Positions 38,472 to 49,704 of a DNA stretch of 64,000 bases are shown here, piece after piece. The DNA lies in the NCBI GenBank assembly GCA_023382975.1, contig JAHDXO010000009.1, positions 124,001-188,000 on the forward strand, read 5' to 3'. The notes beneath the pieces are model-generated. The model did not search any database. It saw only the letters and a list, made by a program, of their open reading frames with translations, and was not told where the DNA came from. Position 1 is the first letter of the stretch. The number at the start of each line of letters is the position of its first letter. The position numbers were made by a program, and so were the translations under genes. Source of the stretch: Pirellulaceae bacterium. Lineage in GTDB: Bacteria; Planctomycetota; Planctomycetia; Pirellulales; Pirellulaceae.

Positions 38472-38888
38472 CTAGTGCGAAGCCTTGCTTCCCTTGGCTC
38501 GGCGGCTGACTCGCAGTCGTCCGCGGGCTTGAGCGATCAGACGGTCGCGGATTTCGAGAAGTTCCGGGGTGTGGGCGTCGCGTTTGCGAGCGGCTTGCAA
38601 TGCCTTGGCCGCGGCGGCGGCATCGACTTGGTCGGCGGGAACGGCATGATTGGTCAGCACGGTGACGGTATTCCCGGCCACCTGGACGAAGCCGCCGTCG
38701 ACGTAGTACCGCTGCTCCGATTCGCCGCGCCGCAGACGCAGTTCGCCGAAGCCCAGTCGCCCGACCAGCGGCGCACGGCGCGGGGCGATGCCGATCTCGC
38801 CGTCGTCCAGCGACAGGGCGACGAAATCGGCCGGTTGATCCAAGGCGGTCGCTTCCGGCGTGACGATGATACACTGCAATTGAGCCAT
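38472..38888 (-). CDS. atpC: ATP synthase F1 epsilon subunit
   Basis: A 138-residue regulatory/central-stalk subunit. The N-terminal beta sandwich (QCIIVTPEATALDQPADFVAL; GEIGIAPRRAPLVGRLGFGEL; YYVDGGFVQVAGNTVTVLT) and a basic C-terminal helix are typical. It is the last gene of the atp operon, 15 bases after atpD. Confidence 0.94.
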   Translation of the reverse strand: MAQLQCIIVTPEATALDQPADFVALSLDDGEIGIAPRRAPLVGRLGFGELRLRRGESEQRYYVDGGFVQVAGNTVTVLTNHAVPADQVDAAAAAKALQAARKRDAHTPELLEIRDRLIAQARGRLRVSRRAKGSKASH

Positions 38889-38903
38889 CTTGGGTTCTCG
38901 CCT

Positions 38904-41268
<2,365 letters not shown>

Positions 41269-41269
41269 G

Positions 41270-41644
41270 CTAGTTGATCAATCGAAAGGTGTAGGGATAC
41301 CGGTACGTGTTTCCTTTGTTTGCCTCGATCCCGGCGATCACTCCGTAAACGATCCCGCCGACGATGACCACCAGCGCCAACGGCGCCAGCAGGCAGGTGG
41401 CTGCGGTCACCAGCGAGGCGATCAGGCAACTGAGCTGAAAATTCAACGCTTCCTTCGCTTGGTCGTCCACAAAGGCGGATTGATCCTTCTTCACCAGCCA
41501 GATCACCAACGGTCCCAGGATGGTTGTCACACCGATCAGAATCGAAAGGTGGGCGAACACGGCCCACAGTCGCTCGTCGTCCGTCACCGGAATCCGAATC
41601 GGCGGCTGGTCGTCTATCGCGGACTTATCCGGAAATCCGTTCAT
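41270..41644 (-). CDS. DUF4870 membrane protein embedded in the atp operon
   Basis: A 124-residue protein of the DUF4870 (Tic20-like) family: [32 protein letters not shown] and [17 protein letters not shown], with three transmembrane helices and a short cytoplasmic tail. Its ATG overlaps the atpA stop (ATGA, 41641-41644) and its stop is one base from the atpG start, so it is translationally locked between two core F1 subunits. This position is unusual. Function of DUF4870 is not established. A role in ATP synthase assembly or in setting subunit ratios is inference. Confidence 0.92.
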   Translation of the reverse strand: MNGFPDKSAIDDQPPIRIPVTDDERLWAVFAHLSILIGVTTILGPLVIWLVKKDQSAFVDDQAKEALNFQLSCLIASLVTAATCLLAPLALVVIVGGIVYGVIAGIEANKGNTYRYPYTFRLIN

Positions 41645-43143
41645 TTCTGGCTTCTGAATTCTTCGATGGCTGCCACGAGTTCCGCTTCCAGGTCGCGAGG
41701 CAAGTCCTGGGTGTCGCGGATCCGGTTCCACAACTCCAACCGTTCGTTGTGGATGAACGACAGGAAGGACTGTTCCCAGTCCCGGACTTTGGATACCGGC
41801 ACGTCGTCCAGATAGCCCCGCGTCCCAGCGTAGATGCTCAGCACCTGGTCCACCACGTGCATCGGTTGATACTGCGGCTGTTTCAGCAACTCGACCATGC
41901 GGTAGCCCCGGTCCAGCCGGGACTGGGTGGCCGCGTCCAGTTCGGTGCCCAGTTGGGCGAACGCTTCCAGCTCGCGGAAGGCGGCCAAGTCCAAACGCAG
42001 ACCGCCGGCCACCTTTTTCATGGCTTTGATCTGGGCGGCTCCGCCGACCCGCGAGACCGAGATCCCGGCGTTCATCGCCGGACGCTGACCGGCGAAGAAC
42101 AAGTCGGGCTGCAAGTAGATCTGGCCGTCGGTGATCGAGATCACATTGGTCGGAATGTACGCGGACACTTCGCCTTCGAGCGTCTCGATGATCGGCAGCG
42201 ACGTCAGCGACCCGCCTCCTTGCGCAGCGGACAGTTTGGACGACCGCTCGAGCAATCGGCTGTGACAGTAGAAAACGTCGCCCGGGTACGCCTCGCGACC
42301 CGGCGGACGCCGCATCAGCAACGACAGCTCGCGGTAGGCCTGCGCTTGCTTGGACAAGTCGTCGTAGACGATCAGCGCGTGCTGGCCCTGGAACATGAAG
42401 TGCTCGGCCATCGCCGTCCCGGCATAGGGCGCCACGTACTGCAGCGGCGCCGGGCTGCTGGCTCCGGACACGATTACCGTCGTGTACGCCATGGCGCCGT
42501 GCTTCTCCAGTTCCGCGACGACCGCCGCCACGGCCGAGTCCTTCTGGCCGATCGCGACGTAGAAGCACTTGACGCCGGAATCCCGCTGATTGATGATCGC
42601 GTCGATGGCGATCGCCGTCTTGCCCGTCTTGCGGTCGCCGATGATCAATTCCCGCTGCCCGCGGCCGATCGGCGTGATCGCATCGACGGCTTTGACCCCC
42701 GTCTGCAAGGGCTCGCCGACGGGTTGGCGGTCCGCCACGCCCGGCGCCAGCAGTTCGACCGGCCGTCGCACGGTTCCGCCGACCGGTCCTTTGCCGTCCA
42801 GCGGATTGCCCAGTGGGTCCAGCACGCGGCCGATCACCGCATCGCCGGCCGGCACGGACAGCAGCCGGCCCAGCGCCTTGACCTCGTCGCCCTCGTTGAT
42901 CTGCAGGAAATCGCCCAGGATGATGATCCCGACGCTGCTCTCCTCCAGATTGAAGGCCAGCCCGTACACGCCGCTGGGGAACTCGACCATCTCCCCGGCC
43001 ATCACGTTCGACAGGCCGTAGACGCGGGCGATGCCGTCGCCCACCTCGATCACCGTGCCGATCTCGCGGACATCCACCTGGCTGTCGAATTGCTCGATCT
43101 CTTGCTGCAAGACCGCAGCAATCTCTGCCGTATTGAATTTCAT
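41641..43143 (-). CDS. atpA: ATP synthase F1 alpha subunit
   Basis: A 500-residue non-catalytic nucleotide-binding subunit. It shows [25 protein letters not shown] (P-loop GDRKTGKT), [47 protein letters not shown] and [27 protein letters not shown] precedes the ATG at 43143. Its stop codon overlaps the DUF4870 start. Confidence 0.98.
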   Translation of the reverse strand: MKFNTAEIAAVLQQEIEQFDSQVDVREIGTVIEVGDGIARVYGLSNVMAGEMVEFPSGVYGLAFNLEESSVGIIILGDFLQINEGDEVKALGRLLSVPAGDAVIGRVLDPLGNPLDGKGPVGGTVRRPVELLAPGVADRQPVGEPLQTGVKAVDAITPIGRGQRELIIGDRKTGKTAIAIDAIINQRDSGVKCFYVAIGQKDSAVAAVVAELEKHGAMAYTTVIVSGASSPAPLQYVAPYAGTAMAEHFMFQGQHALIVYDDLSKQAQAYRELSLLMRRPPGREAYPGDVFYCHSRLLERSSKLSAAQGGGSLTSLPIIETLEGEVSAYIPTNVISITDGQIYLQPDLFFAGQRPAMNAGISVSRVGGAAQIKAMKKVAGGLRLDLAAFRELEAFAQLGTELDAATQSRLDRGYRMVELLKQPQYQPMHVVDQVLSIYAGTRGYLDDVPVSKVRDWEQSFLSFIHNERLELWNRIRDTQDLPRDLEAELVAAIEEFRSQK

Positions 43144-43152
43144 GACTGTCCT

Positions 43153-43776
43153 CTACGTCGTTTCAAATCGTCCGGACGAATCGCGGATCGACTGCGTGAT
43201 TCGCTGGTGGGCCGTTTGGCGCCACTGCTCCAGCCGGCCAATCAAACTGCCGTCGTACACGGTGTCCCCGACCCGCACGACCAGTCCGCCGAGCACCCGC
43301 GGGTCCGTCCGGACGTTCAAGTTGATGCGGCGACCGAGCATCGATTCGAGCCGATCCGCGATCGACATCTCGACCTCGCCGGTCAATTCGCTGGCCGTGG
43401 TAACCCATACGTCCACGCAACCGCACCGCTCGTTGTACTGCGCCATCGCGGCGGCAAGCATCGCCCTCAGACAATCGCCTCGCCGGTGCCGGACGACCAC
43501 TTTCAGAAAGTTCAGGAAGGTCTCGGAAACGCGGCCTTGCAGCGCCCGGTCCAGCAGGGCCGTCTTCGTTTCGACGGCAACCCGCGGCGAAGCGAGCAGC
43601 CCGTCGAGACCGGGCACGGCGTCGAGCAGATCGGCTTGAAAAGCCTGGAATTCGTCCAGCACTTGTTCGACCAAGCCGGCCCTCTCGGCAGCACCGAGCA
43701 AGGCCTTGGCATACACCTTGCCCAGATGCTGCTGTGCCGAATCGAGTACCGTCGAGTGTTGCGCCGCTTCCGCCAT
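43153..43776 (-). CDS. atpH: ATP synthase F1 delta subunit
   Basis: A 207-residue peripheral stalk subunit, somewhat longer than the usual 175-180. VYAKALLGAAERAGLVEQVL at the N-terminus and the C-terminal ESMLGRRINLNVRTDPRVLGGLVVRVGDTVYDGSLIGRL region (shown only in part by these motifs) are typical. It lies between atpF (15 bases) and atpA (9 bases). Confidence 0.93.
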   Translation of the reverse strand: MAEAAQHSTVLDSAQQHLGKVYAKALLGAAERAGLVEQVLDEFQAFQADLLDAVPGLDGLLASPRVAVETKTALLDRALQGRVSETFLNFLKVVVRHRRGDCLRAMLAAAMAQYNERCGCVDVWVTTASELTGEVEMSIADRLESMLGRRINLNVRTDPRVLGGLVVRVGDTVYDGSLIGRLEQWRQTAHQRITQSIRDSSGRFETT

Positions 43777-43791
43777 CGTCGAAGTCCAAAC

Positions 43792-44565
43792 TCAGTTCTT
43801 GCTGGGAAAACGCTCCAGGGCCTCGCGGATCAAGCCGGCGTGGTCGTCCGCTCGCAACTCGCGATGGAGAATCCGTCCCGCCAAGCCGACCGCCAGTTCC
43901 GCACCGCTCCGCGCCACCTCGCGCAAGGCCTCGTCCTTCGCGGCCTGGATCTCGACGACCGCCCGATCGCGTTCCCGCCGAGCGTCCTGCTGCGCCTGAT
44001 CCAAAATGCGAGCCGCCTGAGCTTCGGCACTCTGGCGGGCTCGGGCGATGATCGACCGCGCTTCGTCGGACGCCGCCGCCAGTTGGGCTTCGTGCTGCCG
44101 CAACTGCTCGGCTGCCGCGGCCGCACTGGCTTCGGCCTCGGCGATCCGGTTGGCGATCGTCGCCTCGCGGTGATCCAACCCCGTTCGGATCGGCCCCCAG
44201 GCGAAACGGGTGAGCACCGTCAGCAACACGAGAAAGACGGCGAACGACGCCACGGCCATATCGAACCGCAGTTCGATGGGATTCTCCAACTCGTGGCTGG
44301 CATCCCCATGGCTCAGGTCGTACCGATCGTGGTGCCCGTGTCCGTCATGCCCGGCGTCCGCGTGACCCGCTTCGTGCGACCCGGTGGCAGGCTCGGGGTG
44401 GTGGTCGCTCGATGGCTCGCTGGAATCCGCGACGGTTGGCGGCGAGGCGTTCGTTACCGGCTCGTCGCCGACCGCTCCAATGGGCAGTGCGACGGCCAGC
44501 AGCACGGTGATCGCAATCGCCGCGGCCCGTATTTCCGGCCTGTGCAAGTGATTTCTGGCTAACAC
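43792..44565 (-). CDS. atpF: ATP synthase F0 b subunit with His-rich exported N-terminal extension
   Basis: A 257-residue subunit. The C-terminal 150 residues are the standard b-subunit: a transmembrane helix (about 103-120, VASFAVFLVLLTVLTRFAW) and a long Ala/Glu/Arg coiled coil. Before this lie a signal peptide (AIAITVLLAVALPIGAVG) and a linker with ten His between residues 55 and 91, giving an extracytoplasmic extension that standard b-subunits (about 160 residues) lack. The start is GTG at 44565 with AGAGGG upstream. Confidence 0.93.
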   Translation of the reverse strand: MLARNHLHRPEIRAAAIAITVLLAVALPIGAVGDEPVTNASPPTVADSSEPSSDHHPEPATGSHEAGHADAGHDGHGHHDRYDLSHGDASHELENPIELRFDMAVASFAVFLVLLTVLTRFAWGPIRTGLDHREATIANRIAEAEASAAAAAEQLRQHEAQLAAASDEARSIIARARQSAEAQAARILDQAQQDARRERDRAVVEIQAAKDEALREVARSGAELAVGLAGRILHRELRADDHAGLIREALERFPSKN

Positions 44566-44602
44566 GTCAACCCTCTTCGGCTTTTGCGATTCTGTTGCTC
44601 GC

Positions 44603-44914
44603 CTAGAACAACATGCAGATCAGCAATGCAAAAAACGTGAAGCCCTCGATCAGCGCCGCGGCGATGATCATGGCGGTCTGGATGTTGCCGGCCACCTCGG
44701 GTTGGCGGGACATCCCTTCGTAGGCGCTGCTGGCCAACCGCCCGATGCCGTAGGCCGCTCCGATCACCGTCAGGCCGACACCGAAATATTTGGTGAAAAC
44801 CCAGGGATTGGCTGCTTCGCTACCGGCTGCGCCGGTGTCCTGAGCCAAGGCTGGTGCTGCCGAAATGAGCGTCAAGACCGCCGCCAGAAGCACAAACTTC
44901 ACTAATCGATTCAC
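44603..44914 (-). CDS. atpE: ATP synthase F0 c subunit with cleavable signal peptide
   Basis: A 103-residue proteolipid. Two hydrophobic helices (YFGVGLTVIGAAYGIGRLAS; TAMIIAAALIEGFTFFALLI) carry the ion-binding Glu in ALIEGF and the polar loop SRQPEVAGN. The residues around the Glu look like the proton type, without the Gln/Ser set of Na-type c rings. The N-terminus is a full signal peptide ending APALAQ. GTG 44914 is preceded by AAGGAG at eight bases, whereas the ATG at 44932 lies upstream of that ribosome binding site, so I prefer the GTG. Confidence 0.93.
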   Translation of the reverse strand: MNRLVKFVLLAAVLTLISAAPALAQDTGAAGSEAANPWVFTKYFGVGLTVIGAAYGIGRLASSAYEGMSRQPEVAGNIQTAMIIAAALIEGFTFFALLICMLF

Positions 44915-44975
44915 GGGAACTTTCTCCTTCATCCAAAAGACTTGCTTCAGTATCTCACTCGATCCGCGCCGGCAA

Positions 44976-46205
44976 TCAATGGTGATGGATTGCCGCCCCG
45001 ATGAACAACGCTGACAGGAACGTAAAAATGTAAGCCTGCAGGAAAGCCACGAATAACTCCAAGCAACTGAACAACGCCGACGCGACGACCGACACCACCG
45101 CCGTTCCGCCCCACAACCAAGTCGGCTGGCCATCGAACAACAACGCGCCGCTGGCCCCGAACGACAGTCCCAGGATGCCCAACAGCACCATGTGCCCTGC
45201 AACCATGTTGGCCAGAAGACGCAAGGCCAACACCGCGTGCTTGATGCAGTATCCAACCAATTCCAGGACCAGCAGCAGCGGCTTGATAAAGACCGCCATC
45301 ACCAGTGGCAGACTCATCGACGGCACCTGGTTCAGGAAAAAACCGGCGATGCCGAAACGCCGCATCCCGAACAGGGTGCCTGTCAAGAAAGTGACTCCCG
45401 CCAGACCGGCGGTCACCCCGAACGAACCGGTGGGCGTCCCGAACCAAGGGACCAAACCGCACAAGTTGCAGAACAAGACGAACATGAAAACGGTCCACAG
45501 CAAGGGCACGAAATGGTCCCCGTCATGCGAGCCGATCGCAGGTCGGGCCACGTGATCTCGCAGGTAGACCAGGATCACCTCCAGCAGATTCCACAGACGC
45601 CCCTTCGGCGGCCCGCCCGCAGCCATTTTCCGGCCCAGCCAAGAGAAGACGATCAACATCACCAGCGCGACGAGCAGTTGGAGAACCAGAAACTTCGAGA
45701 CAGAGAACAGCGTTTCCGACTCGTACAGATTCCGCAATTCCACGCCGGGCGGCTGCGGGATCAGAACCTTGCCGCTCAACCGGTCGTTGTAGGCCGCGAT
45801 CTTGTCACTCGACCACTCGGCCCCGCTCTGCTTGTATTCGGCCACGTCGCCCGCCATCGACCGCATCTCGCGCCATTGCGCTGCGGAACCCTCCTTCGCT
45901 AGCCAGGAAGCAAACCAAGCGTGCGAATCTTGGTCTTCCTCCAGCATCCGATGCAGCGGCTTCGCAAAGTTCCCGGGATCTTCACGCCAGACGAGATACG
46001 CTTTTTCCAATTCGGGCCAAGCCGGAGTCTCGGCGACCGCCGACAGCCGATCGTGCATTTGCTTGCCCTGCCACACTTGAAATTCCGGGTCCAGCCTGAC
46101 CCAGACGTCCGGAAACTCCGCCACGCTTCGAAAGTTCGCCCGCCAGAGTCCGCGAGGCACTTCGAAGTAGTATGCGTCCTTGATGTGCAAAACGGGCGAC
46201 GCCAT
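44976..46205 (-). CDS. atpB: ATP synthase F0 a subunit with long soluble N-terminal region
   Basis: A 409-residue subunit of the proton channel. The C-terminal part has the transmembrane helices and the essential Arg in VLALRLLANMVAGHMVLL, plus QAYIFTFLSALFIGAAIHHH at the end. The first membrane helix begins only at about residue 168. The preceding stretch is hydrophilic and Trp-rich, much longer than in typical a subunits (about 230-300 residues in total). It heads the core F0 genes, three bases after the small atpI-like gene. Confidence 0.95.
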   Translation of the reverse strand: MASPVLHIKDAYYFEVPRGLWRANFRSVAEFPDVWVRLDPEFQVWQGKQMHDRLSAVAETPAWPELEKAYLVWREDPGNFAKPLHRMLEEDQDSHAWFASWLAKEGSAAQWREMRSMAGDVAEYKQSGAEWSSDKIAAYNDRLSGKVLIPQPPGVELRNLYESETLFSVSKFLVLQLLVALVMLIVFSWLGRKMAAGGPPKGRLWNLLEVILVYLRDHVARPAIGSHDGDHFVPLLWTVFMFVLFCNLCGLVPWFGTPTGSFGVTAGLAGVTFLTGTLFGMRRFGIAGFFLNQVPSMSLPLVMAVFIKPLLLVLELVGYCIKHAVLALRLLANMVAGHMVLLGILGLSFGASGALLFDGQPTWLWGGTAVVSVVASALFSCLELFVAFLQAYIFTFLSALFIGAAIHHH

Positions 46206-46208
46206 TTC

Positions 46209-46661
46209 TCAGGAAACCCTCGATACCGATCCAGTGCCCGACGGCTCGCTTGGGCAACGCACCAGCAACCAAGTGTCAGCAACTAGCATGACGAAATAAT
46301 TAAGCAGGATCATGAACAGAATGCCCGCGTCGATCAATAGGCTTCCTCGTCTCGCAAGTACCATACAAGCCGCCAGAGGAAACCCCATGCGAACGGGGAT
46401 ACCGAGCAAGACACCGTGCACCGCGAGCGAAGTCGCCCGGAAGATGCCCGCCAACGCCAAGCTCAAGACGGCACCCACCCAGCACACCGCAGCGGCCAGA
46501 AAGGCAGCTAAGATACCCGTCCAACCGCTGTGCGCATAGCCGACACCCGCAGTCAGTACCCCAACCGCCACGCTGGTCGCCGTTAGTAGCAGAGCCGACG
46601 TTCGTAGGTCCGCCAAGCCGGATGTAGAAAGTGGATTCACGGGTTCGGAATTGCCGCTCAC
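46209..46661 (-). CDS. small membrane protein of the atp operon (AtpI-like)
   Basis: A 150-residue protein with four predicted transmembrane helices (SALLLTATSVAVGVLTAGV; ILAAFLAAAVCWVGAVLSL; VHGVLLGIPVRMGFPLAACM; ILFMILLNYFVMLVADTWLL). Position between atpZ and atpB corresponds to atpI/UncI-type genes. Sequence similarity by eye is weak. The start is GTG at 46661, overlapping the atpZ stop by four bases (GTGA). Confidence 0.75.
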   Translation of the reverse strand: MSGNSEPVNPLSTSGLADLRTSALLLTATSVAVGVLTAGVGYAHSGWTGILAAFLAAAVCWVGAVLSLALAGIFRATSLAVHGVLLGIPVRMGFPLAACMVLARRGSLLIDAGILFMILLNYFVMLVADTWLLVRCPSEPSGTGSVSRVS

Positions 46662-46951
46662 GACTGCTGATCTTTATCGATGTCCCGTTTCGTCTTGCGG
46701 TCGCCCACCACACCGGTCAGCGCCAGTAAGTGCCAGAATCCCAAGGGGGGACCAATCAAGGCCCCGATTAAGGTCAGGTAGGACGTTCCCCAACGCTGAT
46801 CAAGCCATCGCCCCACCACAACGGGTAGAACAATCTCCAAGGCAACGGTTGTGATCTGGGAAACCCATTGCACAGCCGCCGCGATTTCGTTCCGATCGTC
46901 GTTCGGTGCGTTCACGCCAGGAAAGCCGACTTTGATCCGTTGGACTGCCAC
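46658..46951 (-). CDS. AtpZ/AtpI-family small membrane protein
   Basis: A 97-residue protein with two hydrophobic helices (TTVALEIVLPVVVGRWLDQRWG; TLIGALIGPPLGFWHLLAL). The GRWLDQRWGTSYLTLIGALIG pattern is the AtpZ signature, found at the head of many atp operons and linked to Mg/Ca transport or c-ring assembly. The start is GTG at 46951 with GGAG five bases upstream. First gene of the operon. Confidence 0.85.
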   Translation of the reverse strand: MAVQRIKVGFPGVNAPNDDRNEIAAAVQWVSQITTVALEIVLPVVVGRWLDQRWGTSYLTLIGALIGPPLGFWHLLALTGVVGDRKTKRDIDKDQQS

Positions 46952-47152
46952 CTAGCTCCGGAAGGAAAACTCTAGCCGACGGGCGATATGCGGTCAACCG
47001 ACTGGCCTGGAGAAAACAGGTTTATTTCGCAGTTTGCGCAAGATGGGTGGATGTGTCAGCCGTGTCTGCGAATCAAGGGACGGTTCCCGTTTGTCGTGCG
47101 CGCCAATTGGACGTGTCCCATCTTCGTCCCTTACAAAACCGACCTCGCAGTC

Positions 47153-47158
47153 TAGAAT
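47153..47158 (+). promoter_or_regulatory. possible -10 box upstream of the TIM-barrel gene
   Basis: TAGAAT, five of six matches to consensus, lies 40 bases before the ATG at 47199. TTACAA at 47131-47136 is a poor -35 at 16 bases spacing. Tentative. Confidence 0.3.
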
Positions 47159-47198
47159 TGGTCCGCTCATGCGCTGCGTGGTTTGACGGGGCATCCTG

Positions 47199-48782
47199 AT
47201 GAAGCAAGATACCGCACAGGGTTCGTTCGTGGTTGTCGTCATCGTCGCGTGCGCGGCTTGGGACGTCGGCGCGGTGGAGCTACCGAGCGACCAACTGCTC
47301 CGGGACTTGGAAACGTTGCGGCGCAATGAGGCGATTGCTTCCGCGGATTACTGGTCGGAGAACGCCGTTGCGGGCCGACAATGCGACGGCGCGCGTGTCG
47401 CCGAGTTGCTGGTCGGTATTGCCCGGACGTTCGAGCCCGTAGCGACGCGGGACCAGACGCTGGACGTCCTGAAGCGGCACCGCATCATCTGGAACGACTA
47501 CTGGGCCCATCACGCGCTGCCGGGGCGAATGTGCAAGGGCGAGTACGTGGCGAACTTGCTGCGCGCGGCGGCGGCCGCCGTGGAAGAACGGGAGTTGGTG
47601 AACCGATACGGAGTTGCTCCGGGCCTGGTCGCCACCCCGGAACCGATCGCATTCACATTGGCTCATGCCCGCGCCGAGCCGGCCAAGTTCAACTACGTGC
47701 TCGGCACGCAAACGTTTGCTCCCGCCTATCAGTTCACCGACAAGCCGCGATTGGTCGAGACCGCCGAGGCGATCCTCGATCTGGGCGCAACGGTCATCAA
47801 GTTCGAGTTGTCGCCTCGCTACGCGCAGGGGCGCGGCAACGTCCCCCAGCCTCTGCCCTCGGTTCGTTCGCTGACCGATCTGGCGCGCGACGAGCCGTCG
47901 CACCGCCAGGTGCTCGAGATGCCCTTTGCGCATTTCGTGCTGTGGGCGCACACGTTCTACGGCGGCGAAGGCAAATGGCGGCAGGGTTTTTCGCCGGAGT
48001 CCCGAGTCGCCGAGTATCGCGAAGTGTACGACTTGACGGCCTACCTGCTGCGAACGTACAGCGGCAGCGACAAGACGTTTTACCTGGGCCACTGGGAGGG
48101 CGATGGCTGGCTGCGCGGCAGCGTGGCGCCGGAAAACGACGCCGAGGTCACGCCGGCAGCGGTCCAAGGCATGGCCGACTGGCTGAACGCTCGCCAACGC
48201 GCCGTGGACGATGCCAAACGCGATACGCCGCACCAGCGCGTCCAGGTCTGGCACTACACCGAGGTCAATCACGTGAAACTGGCGATGCAAGGCCGGCCGG
48301 CGCTGGTCAATCAGGTACTGCCCAAGACGACGGTGGATCTGGTGTCCTATTCTGCCTACGACACCGGCAAGAATCCGGAACTGCTCAAGGCAGCCCTCGG
48401 TTTCATCGAAGCGAACCTGCCGCCGAAATCCGCGATCGCCGGTCGGCGCGTGTTCATCGGCGAGTACGGATTCCCGGCCGTCTATCACACTCCGGCGGAG
48501 ACCGATCGCTTGTCTCGACAGGTGATTCGCGCCGGCCTCGAGTGGGGTTGTCCGCTGGTGCTGTACTGGGAGTTGTACAACAACGAAGTCGACGCCGATG
48601 GAAAGCAGCGCGGGTTCTGGATGATCGATGACCGAGGGATCAAGCAACCCATCTTCAAAACGCATCGCCACCTGTACGAGGATGCCCGCCGCTTCGTCGA
48701 AAAAGAGATCGCCCGCGCCGGTCGGCCACCCGGCGACGCTGCTTATCGGATCGCGGCGTTCGAGTTTCTGGCAAATCCGTGA
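47199..48782 (+). CDS. secreted TIM-barrel glycoside hydrolase-like protein with duplicated N-terminal motif
   Basis: A 527-residue protein with a signal sequence (FVVVVIVACAAWDVGA). The C-terminal 380 residues look like a TIM-barrel hydrolase: AILDLGATVIKFELSP, FYLGHWEGDGWL, VWHYTEVNHVKLAM and VFIGEYGFPAV, where the Glu after G would be the nucleophile of clan-A hydrolases. The N-terminal part has two tandem copies of a D-Y-W...G-x-x-C-x-G...V-x-x-L-L unit (about 48-80 and 97-131). Family and substrate are not known to me. The ATG at 47199 is preceded by a GGGG run. Confidence 0.7.
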   Translation: MKQDTAQGSFVVVVIVACAAWDVGAVELPSDQLLRDLETLRRNEAIASADYWSENAVAGRQCDGARVAELLVGIARTFEPVATRDQTLDVLKRHRIIWNDYWAHHALPGRMCKGEYVANLLRAAAAAVEERELVNRYGVAPGLVATPEPIAFTLAHARAEPAKFNYVLGTQTFAPAYQFTDKPRLVETAEAILDLGATVIKFELSPRYAQGRGNVPQPLPSVRSLTDLARDEPSHRQVLEMPFAHFVLWAHTFYGGEGKWRQGFSPESRVAEYREVYDLTAYLLRTYSGSDKTFYLGHWEGDGWLRGSVAPENDAEVTPAAVQGMADWLNARQRAVDDAKRDTPHQRVQVWHYTEVNHVKLAMQGRPALVNQVLPKTTVDLVSYSAYDTGKNPELLKAALGFIEANLPPKSAIAGRRVFIGEYGFPAVYHTPAETDRLSRQVIRAGLEWGCPLVLYWELYNNEVDADGKQRGFWMIDDRGIKQPIFKTHRHLYEDARRFVEKEIARAGRPPGDAAYRIAAFEFLANP

Positions 48783-48811
48783 AACGGCATCCTCCGCGGG
48801 TTCGCGGCGTT

Positions 48812-49192
48812 TCAGTCGTCCAGGTAGGAATACGAACGGCGTCGTCGGTAGGATCTTCTCAGGCGGGGACGCGGATGCTCCCCCTCGACGAACCAGTATC
48901 CCGCCAACAGGCGGTAGAAGAACAGGATAATGAAGGCTCCGGCCGTACCGATCGCGAATCCCGTGGGGCTGATCGGAGTGATGGCATGTCCCTCGAAGAA
49001 GAAAGAGACGATCCCGCAGCCGATCACGGTGCCGACGACGCCCATGGCCATCGTGGCAATGGCTCCGCCGGGATCGCGGCCTGGCATGATAGCCTTGGCC
49101 AGCAGGCCGACCACCGTTCCGAACCCGATCCAGACGAAGAACAGGTTCGCTGCGTACTGAAGGTTTTCCATCAGTTCGGGATCAACATCCAC
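48812..49192 (-). CDS. GlsB/YeaQ/YmgE-type small membrane protein
   Basis: A 126-residue protein with three to four hydrophobic helices and the GFGTVVGLLAKAIMPGRDPGG motif of the transglycosylase-associated (GlsB/YeaQ/YmgE) family, often stress-induced. The C-terminus is Arg/Tyr/Ser-rich (RRSYRRRRSYSYLDD), an added tail. The start GTG at 49192 follows GGAGAACC; ATG 49171 is the alternative. A long untranslated region with a terminator-like hairpin lies upstream. Confidence 0.78.
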   Translation of the reverse strand: MDVDPELMENLQYAANLFFVWIGFGTVVGLLAKAIMPGRDPGGAIATMAMGVVGTVIGCGIVSFFFEGHAITPISPTGFAIGTAGAFIILFFYRLLAGYWFVEGEHPRPRLRRSYRRRRSYSYLDD

Positions 49193-49704
49193 CGCACGGT
49201 TCTCCGTGGAAGGGTTAAACTCCTGACTTCGGTATCGGCACGGAAAGCCGTCCTGGTTCGACGATTATCGTTGTTCTTTCCGGTCGGCGCATAAAAAAGC
49301 TCCCGGCAGCGACGGTATCCCAGGGGGGCAAAGGATTCCGCGATTGCTCCGGGAGCGATTGGACGTTTTCCCACCGACGCATCCTGCGGGTGGTGGTTGG
49401 TCCTGTTTCCGCGAGCCGTCCTTTCGGTCGAAGTTTCGCGTCGGCATCCGTGCCGACATTCCGCTTCGGGGTCCGCAGAGACGCATACGGGATGCGCTCC
49501 AGATGCAGGACTCCTCCAGGCGACTGCCAAGGTCATGCGACGGTCAGCACGCGGGAAGCAGGAAAGGATGATTCAGGTTCTCGCCTTCGCTGCTGCGAGT
49601 TGCTCGTCTCATTGAGGCGGGAAGATATGCCAATCATCCGGGACGGTCAAGAGCGTTTTTCGACTTCTGCGATTTTGTTGTGCAAGCATTGAAGTCATGG
49701 TCGT
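49193..49704. other. 512-base non-coding region, possible structured leader on the minus strand
   Basis: No frame here looks like a protein. On the minus strand the stretch is rich in self-complementary segments (for example CGCGA...TCGCG and CCACC...GGTGG between 49380 and 49440) and ends with the terminator-like hairpin at 49293-49356. It may be an independent small RNA or a regulatory leader of the gene starting at 49192. I recognise no known riboswitch. Confidence 0.4.
49293..49356 (-). terminator. rho-independent-type terminator or attenuator
   Basis: Read on the minus strand, GCTCCCGG (49356-49349) pairs with CCGGGAGC (49306-49299), enclosing a partly paired loop, and is followed at once by six T (49298-49293). 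It stands about 100 bases before the GTG at 49192. It could end the PafA-like transcript or a small RNA, or act as an attenuator. Confidence 0.6.

Noticed and set aside
41524..44562. A frame of over 1000 codons on the plus strand across atpA-atpF
   Set aside because: It is a shadow of the ATP synthase genes, which are beyond doubt. Composition is His/Arg/Asp-rich in the way antisense frames are.
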